Assembly (NCBI RefSeq): GCF_004364245.1 | Contig: NZ_SOAV01000010.1 | Location: 248,001 to 312,000, forward strand | Source: Streptomyces sp. BK208 | Lineage (GTDB): Bacteria > Actinomycetota > Actinomycetes > Streptomycetales > Streptomycetaceae | Reading direction: 5' to 3' | DNA length: 64,000 nucleotides | Shown: in pieces, positions 1-8,491 of the stretch | Position numbering within the stretch: position 1 is the first letter of the stretch | How the letters are laid out: each line of letters begins with the position of its first letter | Made by a program: the position numbers and the translations under genes | Notes under the pieces: generated by a model | What the model saw: only the letters and a program-made list of their open reading frames with translations | What the model was told of the DNA's origin: nothing | Databases searched by the model: none

Positions 1-473
1 AGGTGCTCCAGGCGGGCGCGCTGGTGATGGCGGCCGGAGTGCTCCTCTACCTCTGGGAGGCCGGTCACTACGGGCTCGCCATCACGTCCTGGCAGATGGC
101 GCTGCCGCTGGTGGTGATGGGCCTCGGCATGGGTCTGATCGTCGCCCCGCTGACCGACGCGGTGCTCTCCCAGGTGCCGCGCGAGCACGCGGGGGCGGCG
201 TCCGGGCTCATCAACACCGTGCAGCAGATGGGCAACGCGCTCGGCCTCGGGCTCGTGTCGGTGGTCTTCTACGGCGCCATGAGCGATCACCTCACCCCCG
301 CCCGCCTCGGCCCGGCCTACGTGGACGCCTTCCAGAACGCGCTGGGATGGGTGGCCGCGGTGCTGGCCGTCATCTTCCTGCTGATGTTCGCGCTGCCCAG
401 GCGGCCGGCCCTGCACCTGGAAGGGGGCGGGGCGGACGACCCGGCTCAGGCCAGGGAACCGGCACTGGTCTGA
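1..473 (+). CDS. MFS drug transporter, C-terminal part (partial)
   Basis: The frame is open from the first bases, so the start lies before the window; about 156 residues remain. It shows several hydrophobic helices and the segment GAASGLINTVQQMGNALG, characteristic of 14-helix (DHA2/QacA-EmrB type) major facilitator exporters, where a Gly/Ala-rich helix packs against its partner. The C-terminus is a short polar tail. By family it would export small molecules using the proton gradient. A strong hairpin follows at 541-588. The substrate cannot be inferred from this fragment. Confidence 0.85.
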   Translation, partial: VLQAGALVMAAGVLLYLWEAGHYGLAITSWQMALPLVVMGLGMGLIVAPLTDAVLSQVPREHAGAASGLINTVQQMGNALGLGLVSVVFYGAMSDHLTPARLGPAYVDAFQNALGWVAAVLAVIFLLMFALPRRPALHLEGGGADDPAQAREPALV

Positions 474-540
474 GACGCAGCGGCGGGGCCGTCCGGGACC
501 GATGCGGGCGGGGCCTTTTGGGATCGAATTGAGATCGAAG

Positions 541-588
541 GGGGCGGGGGTGGGCCCGGCACGTAGCTGCCGGGCACACCCCCGCCCC
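541..588 (+). terminator. Long bipartite hairpin after the MFS gene
   Basis: Arms GGGGCGGGGGTG (541-552) and CACCCCCGCCCC (577-588) are perfectly complementary. Inside them GCCCGGC (554-560) pairs with GCCGGGC (569-575), leaving an 8-nt loop. It lies about 70 bases after the MFS stop and has no U-tract, as is common for Streptomyces terminators. Confidence 0.7.
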
Positions 589-750
589 TCGTCACCCGCC
601 CACCCCCGCCCCCTCGTGGCACCCGCCCGCCCATGCCCGTTCATGTCTGAATGGGTCTGAGTGCTTCCGATTCCTGTTTACATTCCGGACAACCGGGCGT
701 AGCCTCCCCGGGAAACCACAGGTTCGGGCACGGGTCGGAGGTGAACGGTC
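589..750 (+). promoter_or_regulatory. fruR upstream region, probable fructose-operon promoter
   Basis: The space before fruR holds an AT-richer stretch around 655-690 with a TACATT-like -10 candidate near 677. Short repeated words lie nearby: TCTGA twice around 645-660, and TTCCG twice around 666-686. DeoR-type regulators bind such short repeats and usually repress their own operon. A strong GGAGGTG ribosome-binding site precedes the ATG at 751. The operator assignment is inference. Confidence 0.4.
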
Positions 751-1512
751 ATGTACGCACCGGAGCGGCAGCAGGAGATCCTCCGGCTCGCCCGGGACGG
801 TGGCCGCGTGGACGTGGTGTCGCTGGCCGAGGAGTTCCAGGTGACGGCGGAGACCATCCGCCGCGACCTCAAGGCCCTCGACCGCGCCGGTCTGCTCCGC
901 CGGGTGCACGGCGGGGCGATCCCCGCCGGGCGGCTCGACTTCGAGCCGGACCTCGCCGAGCGCGAGTCCACGGCCGCGGACGAGAAGGACCGCATCGCCA
1001 AGGCCGCCCTCGCGGAGCTGCCGATCGAGGGCACGATGATCCTCGACGCCGGCTCCACGGTGGCCCGCATGGCCGCGGCGATCCCGCCGGATGCCTCGCT
1101 GACCGTCGTCACCCACAGCCTGCCCATCGCCGCCCGCCTCGCCGACCACCCCGGCATCCAGCTCCACCTGGTCGGAGGGCGCGTGCGCAACCGCACCCGC
1201 GCCGCCGTGGACGCCTGGGCGCTGCGCGCGTACGGCGAGATCCGCGCCGACGTGGCGGTGATCGCGGCCAACGGGTTCTCCGTGGAGCACGGCCTGACCA
1301 CCCCCGACCTCGCCGAGGCCGCCGTCAAGCGGGCCGCCCTGACCGCCGCCCGGCGCGTGGTGCTGCTCGCCGACTCCTCCAAGTACGCCCAGGAGCACTT
1401 CGCCCGCTTCGGCGCCCTGAGCGACGTGGACCTGCTCATCACCGACGACGGCCTGACCCCCGAGGACGCGGGCGACATCGAACGCGCCGGCACGGAAGTG
1501 GTACGCGCATGA
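751..1512 (+). CDS. fruR: DeoR-family transcriptional regulator of the fructose operon
   Basis: A 253-residue protein with an N-terminal DeoR winged helix-turn-helix (about residues 4-57, including AEEFQVTAETIRRDLKALD). A sugar-phosphate-sensing DeoRC domain follows, with the typical ILDAGSTVARMA effector loop. It is the first gene of fruR-fruK-fruA and overlaps fruK by ATGA, so it is translationally coupled to it. By context it represses fructose uptake genes until fructose-1-phosphate accumulates. The start is supported by GGAGGTG 7 bases upstream. The role is inferred from family plus operon and is quite safe. Confidence 0.9.
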   Translation: MYAPERQQEILRLARDGGRVDVVSLAEEFQVTAETIRRDLKALDRAGLLRRVHGGAIPAGRLDFEPDLAERESTAADEKDRIAKAALAELPIEGTMILDAGSTVARMAAAIPPDASLTVVTHSLPIAARLADHPGIQLHLVGGRVRNRTRAAVDAWALRAYGEIRADVAVIAANGFSVEHGLTTPDLAEAAVKRAALTAARRVVLLADSSKYAQEHFARFGALSDVDLLITDDGLTPEDAGDIERAGTEVVRA

Positions 1513-2456
1513 TCCTGACCGTCACCCCCAACCCGTCGCTGGACCGCACCTACGAAGTGCCCTCCCTCGACCGCGGCGAGGTCGTCCGCGCCACCGGCGA
1601 GCGGGTCGACCCCGGCGGCAAGGGCGTGAACGTCTCGCGTGCGGTGACGGCCGCCGGGCGGCGCACCGTCGCGGTGCTGCCGCTGGGCGGGGCGCCGGGC
1701 GCACTCGTCGCCGCCCTGCTCGACGCGCAGGGCATCGAGGTCGCGCCGGTGCCGATCGCCGGGTCCACCCGTTCCAACATCGCGCTCGCCGAGGCCGACG
1801 GCGTCCTGACGAAGATCAACGCGCCCGGCCCCGAACTCTCCCCGGCCGAACGGGAGCTGCTCCTGGAGACCGTACGGCGCCAGTCGACCGGCGCGGACTG
1901 GATCGCCTGCTGCGGCAGCCTGCCCCGGGGACTCGCCCCGTCCTGGTACGCCGACCTGGTCGCCCGGGCGCACGCCGCCGGTGTCCGCATCGCCCTGGAC
2001 ACCTCCGGGCCCGCCCTGCTGCGGGCGCTGCGCGAGCGGCCCGACGTGGTCAAGCCGAACGCCGAGGAGCTGTCCGAGGCCGTCGGCCGTCCCCTGGCCA
2101 CGGTCGGTGACGCCGTGAAGGCCGCCGAGGAACTGCGGGAGCTGGGCGCCCGTTCCGTGCTCGCCAGCCTGGGCGCCGACGGACAGCTCCTCGTGGACGA
2201 CGCGGGCACCTGGTTCGGCACCGCCCGCGTGGACGCCGTACGCAGCAACGTCGGCGCCGGGGACTCCTCCCTCGCCGGGTTCCTCGTCGCCGGCGGGACC
2301 GGGCCCGCGGCTCTCGCCTCCGCCGTCGCGCACGGCGCCGCCGCCGTCCAGCTGCCCGGCAGCGTCATGCCGACGCCGTCCGACCTGGAACCGGCCGCCG
2401 TGACGGTCACGGCCGAGGTGCCGGTGGACCGCGTCCTGACGGAGCCGGCGCCATGA
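1509..2456 (+). CDS. fruK: 1-phosphofructokinase
   Basis: A 315-residue PfkB-family kinase that phosphorylates fructose-1-phosphate to fructose-1,6-bisphosphate, the step after PTS import. It opens with ILTVTPNPSLDRTYEV, has the GGKGVNVSRA substrate motif near residues 37-46, and the NVGAGDSSLAGF motif whose Asp252 is the expected catalytic base. The ATG at 1509 overlaps the fruR stop. The gene ends in TGA at 2454-2456, directly followed by a tandem repeat whose units stay in the fruK frame until TAA at 2727 (see repeat entry). Confidence 0.93.
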   Translation: MILTVTPNPSLDRTYEVPSLDRGEVVRATGERVDPGGKGVNVSRAVTAAGRRTVAVLPLGGAPGALVAALLDAQGIEVAPVPIAGSTRSNIALAEADGVLTKINAPGPELSPAERELLLETVRRQSTGADWIACCGSLPRGLAPSWYADLVARAHAAGVRIALDTSGPALLRALRERPDVVKPNAEELSEAVGRPLATVGDAVKAAEELRELGARSVLASLGADGQLLVDDAGTWFGTARVDAVRSNVGAGDSSLAGFLVAGGTGPAALASAVAHGAAAVQLPGSVMPTPSDLEPAAVTVTAEVPVDRVLTEPAP

Positions 2457-2743
2457 CGGCCCGCCCCGCTCGCACCCACCTCCCCGCTGCCTTCCCCGGC
2501 CCCCGCCACCGTGCCTCCGGTCCCCGCCACCGTGCCTCCGGTCCCCGCCACCGTGCCTCCGGTCCCCATTGCACCACCGGTCCCCACCGCATCCCCGGTC
2601 CCCACTGCACCACCGGTCCCCACTGCATCCCCGGTCCCCGCCGCTGCACCCCCGTTTCCCACCGCTGTGCCCCCGTCCCCCTCCCCGCCCCCGCCCCTCA
2701 CCCCACGTTCCGGGCGATACGCGAGCTAAGGAGCCCGCGATGA
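2453..2743 (+). CDS. Possible small coupled ORF of repeats between fruK and fruA
   Basis: A 96-codon frame starts with ATGA overlapping the fruK stop and ends with a TGA overlapping the fruA ATG at 2740, so it would be coupled on both sides. The product is low complexity: repeats of GPRHRAS, then GPHCTT/GPHCIP, rich in Pro, Gly, His, Arg and Cys. Nearly every codon in the repeat ends in C or T. The last codons include rare CTA and AGG, because they overlap the fruA ribosome-binding site. It may be only a spacer; I do not recognise it. Confidence 0.25.
   Translation: MTARPARTHLPAAFPGPRHRASGPRHRASGPRHRASGPHCTTGPHRIPGPHCTTGPHCIPGPRRCTPVSHRCAPVPLPAPAPHPTFRAIRELRSPR
2499..2675 (+). repeat. Tandem repeat of 21- and 18-bp units between fruK and fruA
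   Basis: Nine units fill 177 bases: three of 21 bp (2499-2561, core CCCCGCCACCGTGCCTCCG), four of 18 bp (2562-2633) and two diverged ones of 21 bp (2634-2675). Every unit length is a multiple of three, so all frames stay open. In the fruK frame they read as Val-Pro-Ala-Thr-Val-Pro-Pro and Val-Pro-x-Ala-x-Pro. Confidence 0.9.
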
Positions 2744-4989
2744 GCGACATGATCACCGCGGACCTGGTCGACCTCGACCTGTCCGCCGACACCAAGGAAG
2801 AGGCGGCGCGTGCCCTCGCGCAGCGGATGGCGGCCCTGGGCCGGGTGACCGACCTGGCGGGCTTCCTCGCCGACGTGGCCGCCCGTGAGGCGCAGATGCC
2901 GACCGGCCTCGACGGCGGCATCGGCATCCCGCACTGCCGCAGCGAGCACGTCACCGAGCCGACCCTCGCCTTCGGGCGCAGTGCGGCCGGCGTCGACTTC
3001 GGGGCGGCGGACGGACCGGCCGACCTGATCTTCCTGATCGCCGCTCCGGCGGGCGCCGACGACGCCCACCTGACGATCCTCTCCTCGCTGGCCCGGCAGC
3101 TGATGAACGCCGAGTTCACCGCGGCGCTGCGCTCGGCGGGCAGCACGGAGACCGCCGCGGCGCTGATCCGCGGGGAGGAGCCGGGCGGTGCCGACGACAC
3201 CGGTGCCGGCATAGCCGGTGCCGGCGACTCCGCGGCCGGCGACACCGGTTCACGGAAAGCCGGTTCGGCAGACGCCGGCTCGGAGGGCGCCGGTACGGCA
3301 GACGCCGGTGCGGAAGGCGGCCAGGACTCCGTGGCGACCCCGGCGGCGGCCTCCGTCGGGGCCGCCACGGTCGGCAGCGCCGCGACGCCCGGGACGCCGG
3401 GACCGGCCGGGGCACCCGGGTCGGCCGGTGTGTCCGAACCCGCCGGACCCGTACGGCCGTTCCGGATCGTCGCCGTCACCTCCTGCCCCACCGGCATCGC
3501 GCACACCTACATGGCGGCCGAGTCACTGGAGAACGCCGGCCGCGAGGAGGGTGTCGAGATCGTCGTCGAGACCCAGGGCTCGGCCGGATTCACCCGGCTC
3601 GACCCGGCGGTGATCGCGGCCGCGGACGGCGTGATCCTCGCCCACGACGTGGCCGTACGCGACAAGGACCGCTTCGCCGGGAAGCCCACCGTCGACACCG
3701 GCGTCAAGGCGGCCATCAACCGGCCCGGCGCGCTGATCGGCGAGGTCCGCGAGAAGGCGGCCCGCGGTGAGGTCACGGCGGCCGTCGGCGGCCGGGGCGG
3801 CGCAGACGGGACGACACCCGTCGAGCGCGGCGGGGAGTCCGGTGAGGGCTACGGCACCAAGCTGCGCAAGTGGCTCATGTCCGGCGTCAGTTACATGGTC
3901 CCCTTCGTCGCCGCGGGCGGTCTGCTGATCGCCCTCGGCTTCGCGATCGGCGGCTACGAGATCGACAAGGCGCCCTCCGTGACGGAGCACTTCGTGTGGT
4001 CCCAGGCGGACAGCTGGGGCGCGCTGCTGTTCCAGATCGGCGGCGTGGCCTTCGCCTTCCTCGTCCCGGTGCTGGCCGGCTACATCGCCTACGGCATGGC
4101 CGACCGGCCGGGCCTGGTCCCCGGCTTCGTCGGCGGCTCGATCGCGCTGACCGTCAACGCCGGTTTCCTCGGCGGCCTGGCGGCCGGTCTGATCTCCGGC
4201 GCGGTGGTGCTGGCGATCCAGCGCGTGCGGATACCGAAGGCGCTGCGCGGCATCATGCCGGTGGTGGTGATCCCGCTGATCTCGGCGGCGGTCGTCGGAT
4301 TCCTGATGTTCGTGGTGATCGGCAAACCCATCGCGTCGGCGCAGTCGGGGATGACCGACTGGCTGAGCGGGCTGTCCGGCACCAACGCGATCCTGCTCGG
4401 CGCGCTGCTCGGCCTGATGATGTGCTTCGACCTGGGCGGCCCGGTCAACAAGGTCGCCTACGCCTTCGCCACCGCCGGCATCGCCGTCGCCGACCCCGGC
4501 GACTCCGCGATGAAGATCATGGCGGCGGTCATGGCGGCCGGCATGGTCCCGCCGCTGGCGATGGCCCTGGCCACCACCGTGCGCGGCCGGCTCTTCGACG
4601 CCACCGAGCGCGAGAACGGCAAGGCGGCCTGGGTCCTGGGCGCCTCCTTCATCTCCGAGGGAGCCATCCCGTTCGCCGCGGCCGACCCGCTGCGCGTCAT
4701 CCCGTCCTCGATGGCGGGCGGCGCGGTCACCGGCGCCCTGTCGATGTCCTTCGGCGCGACGCTGCGCGCCCCGCACGGCGGCATCTTCGTGGTCCCGCTG
4801 ATCGGCAACCCGCTGCTCTACCTGGTCGCCATCGCCGCCGGCGTGTGTGTCACCACGGCTCTGGTGATCGTCCTCAAGGGGCTGCGCAGGCCGGCGCCCG
4901 GAGCGACGGCCCCGGGGACGGACGCGGGAGCGGACCGTCCGGGCCCGGCGCCGGAACCGAAGCCGGCCGTGGCCGCGCAAGGGACGTGA
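2740..4989 (+). CDS. fruA: PTS fructose transporter, EIIABC fusion
   Basis: A 749-residue protein combining all fructose-specific PTS domains. EIIA is at about residues 1-150, with phospho-acceptor His65 in IGIPHCRS. A Gly/Ala/Ser/Asp-rich linker follows (about 150-240). EIIB is at about 240-345, with the active Cys249 in VAVTSCPTGIAHTYMAAE. The membrane EIIC part starts near 372 and has many helices. It imports fructose while phosphorylating it to fructose-1-phosphate, the FruK substrate. The ATG at 2740 is preceded by AAGGAG. The linker is longer than usual and compositionally repetitive. Confidence 0.93.
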   Translation: MSDMITADLVDLDLSADTKEEAARALAQRMAALGRVTDLAGFLADVAAREAQMPTGLDGGIGIPHCRSEHVTEPTLAFGRSAAGVDFGAADGPADLIFLIAAPAGADDAHLTILSSLARQLMNAEFTAALRSAGSTETAAALIRGEEPGGADDTGAGIAGAGDSAAGDTGSRKAGSADAGSEGAGTADAGAEGGQDSVATPAAASVGAATVGSAATPGTPGPAGAPGSAGVSEPAGPVRPFRIVAVTSCPTGIAHTYMAAESLENAGREEGVEIVVETQGSAGFTRLDPAVIAAADGVILAHDVAVRDKDRFAGKPTVDTGVKAAINRPGALIGEVREKAARGEVTAAVGGRGGADGTTPVERGGESGEGYGTKLRKWLMSGVSYMVPFVAAGGLLIALGFAIGGYEIDKAPSVTEHFVWSQADSWGALLFQIGGVAFAFLVPVLAGYIAYGMADRPGLVPGFVGGSIALTVNAGFLGGLAAGLISGAVVLAIQRVRIPKALRGIMPVVVIPLISAAVVGFLMFVVIGKPIASAQSGMTDWLSGLSGTNAILLGALLGLMMCFDLGGPVNKVAYAFATAGIAVADPGDSAMKIMAAVMAAGMVPPLAMALATTVRGRLFDATERENGKAAWVLGASFISEGAIPFAAADPLRVIPSSMAGGAVTGALSMSFGATLRAPHGGIFVVPLIGNPLLYLVAIAAGVCVTTALVIVLKGLRRPAPGATAPGTDAGADRPGPAPEPKPAVAAQGT

Positions 4990-5024
4990 CGGGAGCGGGG
5001 CGCGCTACGGGATCACACCCGCGC

Positions 5025-5780
5025 TTACGGGGTCACCCGCGCCGCGCGCCGCTCCATCGCCCGGCGGGCCGTGTCCTCGCTGTCGTACACCTCGCACATG
5101 TGCCGTCCGTCCGGCGTGGCCGTGTGCTCGACCTCCCACAGGGAGACCTCGGCGCCGTCGCGCAGCAGGAACGCGTGCTCGTAGAGCGAGAAGCCGATCC
5201 GGGCGCGGCCCGCGCGGCCGGGACCGCCGAAGGCCTGGGTGATCCGGTGCCCGCACGCCGTCGACAACCGGTCGGCGAGGTCGGGCCCCGGCCGGTCCGT
5301 GTTCTCCGCGCGGCGCAGCAGCCGGCGGGCGTGGTCCGCGGAGGCCTCGGGAACGTAGGCGTGGCGCGGACTGGGGACCGGCGACAGCTGCACCTGCACC
5401 TGCACCGGCAGCTCGAAGCCGGGGGTCTCGGGCGGCAGCCCGAGCCGGGAACCGGCGGCGCGCAGCTCCTCCTCGTCCACGAAGACCTCGTGCCGCGGCT
5501 CGCTGCCCGGGGCGGTGTTGTGGACCAGCTCCCACAGCGTGAGGGCGGATCCGTCGGCGAGCAGCCAGGTGTGGCGGTAGGTCTCGCGGTGCAGTCCCGC
5601 GCTGTGGTGCGCGGAGTGCAGTGAACCGTCGTGCGCCAGCGCGCAGTCCAGCCGCCGCAGGATCTCGTCCGGCAGCTCGAAGGAGTTCAGGGCACGTCCG
5701 AGCAGCCGCATCAGGTGCTCCTCCGGAGACTCCGGCGACTCGGGTGGTTCGTACGCTGCCGTCTCGTACGGAACGCTCAA
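5025..5780 (-). CDS. Streptomyces conserved protein, probably DUF6227 family
   Basis: A 251-residue soluble protein with two related halves. Each half carries a W/Y-rich pattern: TWLLADGSALTLWELVHNT and FLLRDGAEVSLWEVEHTA, followed by a HEVF/HMCEVY element, which suggests an internal duplication of a small alpha/beta domain. No signal peptide or membrane helix is seen. The start is TTG at 5780 with a GGGAG ribosome-binding site upstream on the minus strand. It converges with fruA, 35 bases apart. The family name is from memory; function unknown. Confidence 0.65.
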   Translation of the reverse strand: MSVPYETAAYEPPESPESPEEHLMRLLGRALNSFELPDEILRRLDCALAHDGSLHSAHHSAGLHRETYRHTWLLADGSALTLWELVHNTAPGSEPRHEVFVDEEELRAAGSRLGLPPETPGFELPVQVQVQLSPVPSPRHAYVPEASADHARRLLRRAENTDRPGPDLADRLSTACGHRITQAFGGPGRAGRARIGFSLYEHAFLLRDGAEVSLWEVEHTATPDGRHMCEVYDSEDTARRAMERRAARVTP

Positions 5781-5957
5781 GGTTTCTCCCGGCGTTGCTG
5801 CATGTCACCTTGTGGGTGCATACCGTAGCCCCTCGGTCGGACATCATGTCCGGGAACCGAGAAAACGTACGCACGAAAAACGCGGAGGCCGCGCGAAATG
5901 TTCCCGCGCGGCCCGACGAACCGTCAAAATCCGCTGGTCAGAAGCCGTCCCGACCGG

Positions 5958-7190
5958 TCAGGTCGTTGTGCCCGCGTCGCCCGCGGTCCACTCGCTCCAG
6001 GGCATGTTCCAGCCGTTGAGGCCGTTGTCCGGCGCGATCGTGTCGTCCGGCGAGTTCTTGACGATCACCACGTCGCCGACGAGCGAGTTGTCGTAGAACC
6101 ACTTGCCCGGGGTGTCGCCCTGCGCCCCCTGGGCGTCCGCCAGACCGACGCAGCCGTGGCTGGTGCCCTGGGCGCCGAAGGGCGGGTTGCCGCGGCTGTA
6201 CCAGTAGTTGCCGTGGATGAAGGTGCCCGACTGGCTCAGCCGCATCGCGTGCGGCACGTCCGGGATGTCGTACTCGCCGCCGAAGCCGACCGTCGACCCG
6301 TTCATGCGCGTCTGCTCGGACTTCTCCGAGATCACCATCTGCCCGTTGTACGTCGGGTTCGAGGCGCTGCCCGCCGAGATGGGGACCGACTTGAGCGTCT
6401 CGCCCTCGCGCACCACCGTCATGGTCTGCGTGTTCACGTCGACCGTGGAGACCTGTGCGCGGCCCACGGTGAAGGTGACGGTCTTCTTCTGCACGCCGTA
6501 GACGCCGTTCGCACCCTCCACCCCGTCCAGGTCGATCTTCATGGTGACCTTGGAACCGGCCTTCCAGTACTCCTCGGGCCGGAAGTCGAGCCGCTGCCCG
6601 CCGAACCAGTGCCCGACCACCTCCTGCCCGCTGCTGGAGGTGACCGTGATGTGCGACTGCACGCTCTTCCGGTCGGTGATCGCCTTGTCGAACGTGAACG
6701 ACACCGGCATCCCCACCCCGACCGTGCTGCCGCCGTCCGGGGTGTACGTGCCGACGAAACTGTCGGCGGTCGAGACGGTCGTGAAGACCGAGTCGGCGGC
6801 GGCCGTGCGGCCGTCGGCGTCCTCGGCCCGCGCCGTGATCCGGTACTTGGTGCCCCGCTCCAACCGCTCCTTCGGCTGCCAGCTTCCTCCGTCGCCGGAC
6901 ACCGCGCCCGGCACGGCGGCACCCGTCTCCGCCACGGTCATCCGCACGTCGGTCAGCTTGCCGTCGCTGACCTTCACACCCGTCGAGTTGATCGAGGCGC
7001 CGGTCGACCCGTCCTTGGCGGAGATCACGAGCTTCGCGACCGAGGTGTCGGCGGACCCGGCAGCGCCCTTGCCGTCCTGCTTGTCGTCGGCACTGGCGCT
7101 TCCACCGCAGGCGGTGAGAGTGAGGGCGCCGACCACCAGGGCGGCACAGGCCCCCAGTACGCGCCGCGTGGCTATGTCCGGCCTTGTCAC
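5958..7190 (-). CDS. L,D-transpeptidase lipoprotein (YkuD domain)
   Basis: A 410-residue exported lipoprotein that makes 3-3 crosslinks in peptidoglycan. It has a basic N-terminus, a hydrophobic stretch and the lipobox LTAC followed by GGS. Immunoglobulin-like domains follow (about 50-260). The C-terminal YkuD domain contains THSHGCVGL-type catalytic residues, here TSHGCVGLAD with Cys347. The GTG at 7190 is chosen because GGAG lies 6 bases upstream and the signal sequence follows directly; a frame continues upstream but adds only a Pro/Arg-rich stretch. Polymorphic Ldt proteins set beta-lactam tolerance and cell-wall strength in actinobacteria. Confidence 0.93.
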   Translation of the reverse strand: MTRPDIATRRVLGACAALVVGALTLTACGGSASADDKQDGKGAAGSADTSVAKLVISAKDGSTGASINSTGVKVSDGKLTDVRMTVAETGAAVPGAVSGDGGSWQPKERLERGTKYRITARAEDADGRTAAADSVFTTVSTADSFVGTYTPDGGSTVGVGMPVSFTFDKAITDRKSVQSHITVTSSSGQEVVGHWFGGQRLDFRPEEYWKAGSKVTMKIDLDGVEGANGVYGVQKKTVTFTVGRAQVSTVDVNTQTMTVVREGETLKSVPISAGSASNPTYNGQMVISEKSEQTRMNGSTVGFGGEYDIPDVPHAMRLSQSGTFIHGNYWYSRGNPPFGAQGTSHGCVGLADAQGAQGDTPGKWFYDNSLVGDVVIVKNSPDDTIAPDNGLNGWNMPWSEWTAGDAGTTT

Positions 7191-7383
7191 GGGCTGCTCC
7201 ACGTTCGGGTGTTGTGACGGTGTTCGCTTCAGCCGGGTAGAGGGGGGCGGCGGCCGGTGAGGTTCCCGCCGGTCGCCTTGGGCGCCGACGCGTGACAAAA
7301 CCCGGACAATCGCAACGCGGACGCCTCAACCGGCCCCGGACAGCCGCCCGTACATCTCCCCTCGCACCTGTCCGCGCACCACC

Positions 7384-8427
7384 TCACGCCGTCCCCGGGG
7401 TCCGTCCGTACAACTCCCCGTACGACGGCCAGGCTCCGCCCGGACCGTCCACCGGCTCGGCTGCCCGCACCGCCCGCACGATCGCGCGCGTCACCGCGTC
7501 CGCACCCGCCGCCAGCACCTCGTTCAGCGCGAGCGGCTGCCCGGCGTCGAGCGGACGCTCCCCGGTGGCGAGGGCGAACACCGTGTCCCCGTCGCTGAGC
7601 AGATGCACCGGCCGCACGGCACGTGCGATGCCGTCGTGGGCGGTGCCGGCCAGCTTCTGCGCCTGCGCCCTGGACAGGTCGGCGTCGGTGGCGACGACGG
7701 CGAGCGTGGTGTTCAGCGGAGGCGGTGCGTTCCTCGCCGCGACCTCGGCCAGCCGGCGCCCCGCGGCCTCGTGGACGTCCGGCGCCGGGTACGCCACGCG
7801 TCCGCCCCGGAACAGCTCCCCGTACAGCACCCCCGTCTCCGGATCCGTCACCGATCCCGCCGCGTTGGCCACCACCAGCGCCGCCACCGTGATCCCCGAC
7901 TCCAGCACGGTGCTCGCCGTTCCGACCCCGCCCTTCAGGGTGCCGACCACGGCGCCGGTGCCCGCCCCGACACACCCCTCGGCCACCTCGGCGCCGGGCG
8001 CGCTCGCGTGCGCCGCCGCGGCCGCCGCGTATCCGGTGGCCGCGTCCGGCCTGGCCCGGAAGTCGCCCCCGCGCCCCAGGTCGAAGACGCAGGCCGCGGG
8101 CACCACCGGCACCACGTGCGCCGGGTCCGGACCGACCCGCACCCCGCGTCCCCGCTCCTCCAGCCAGGCCATCACCCCCGAGGCCGCGTCGAGCCCGTAG
8201 GCGCTGCCGCCGGTCAGCACCACCGCCTGGACCTTCTGCACGAGGTTGCGCGGGTCGAGGGCGTCGGTCTCCTTGGTGCCGGGGCCGCCGCCGCGCACAT
8301 CCACGGCGGCGACCGCCCCGCCCTCCGGCGCGAGCACCACCGTCGTCCCGGTCAGCCAGCCGCCCCCGGTGCGCGTCTCGTGCCCCACCGACAGGCCGGC
8401 GACGTCCGTCAATGCGTCAACTGTCAT
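7384..8427 (-). CDS. P1 family peptidase (DmpA/NylC-like Ntn hydrolase)
   Basis: A 347-residue member of the DmpA / L-aminopeptidase-D-esterase family. It starts VDALTDVAGLSVGHETRTGGG and has the GGGPGTKETDALDP and LTGGSAYGLDAASGV motifs. NylC-type relatives cleave themselves before a Thr; here the junction is probably Asn239-Thr240 in LNTTLAVVATDAD, making Thr240 the nucleophile. No signal peptide, so probably cytoplasmic. Natural substrates are usually N-terminally blocked or beta-amino peptides and amides. Its stop is near the LtrA gene but they show no tight coupling. Confidence 0.88.
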   Translation of the reverse strand: MTVDALTDVAGLSVGHETRTGGGWLTGTTVVLAPEGGAVAAVDVRGGGPGTKETDALDPRNLVQKVQAVVLTGGSAYGLDAASGVMAWLEERGRGVRVGPDPAHVVPVVPAACVFDLGRGGDFRARPDAATGYAAAAAAHASAPGAEVAEGCVGAGTGAVVGTLKGGVGTASTVLESGITVAALVVANAAGSVTDPETGVLYGELFRGGRVAYPAPDVHEAAGRRLAEVAARNAPPPLNTTLAVVATDADLSRAQAQKLAGTAHDGIARAVRPVHLLSDGDTVFALATGERPLDAGQPLALNEVLAAGADAVTRAIVRAVRAAEPVDGPGGAWPSYGELYGRTPGTA

Positions 8428-8491
8428 GCGGCCAGTGTGGTGCAGCCGCCGACGGCGACACGGGAGGGACCCGGCGGGCCCCGAGGGTGCT

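Noticed and set aside
678..3506. Long minus-strand frame opposite fruR-fruK-fruA
   Set aside because: Stop-free because of high GC; fruK, fruA and fruR on the plus strand have clear motifs and ribosome-binding sites, and the minus product is Arg/Ala/Gly-rich without domains.
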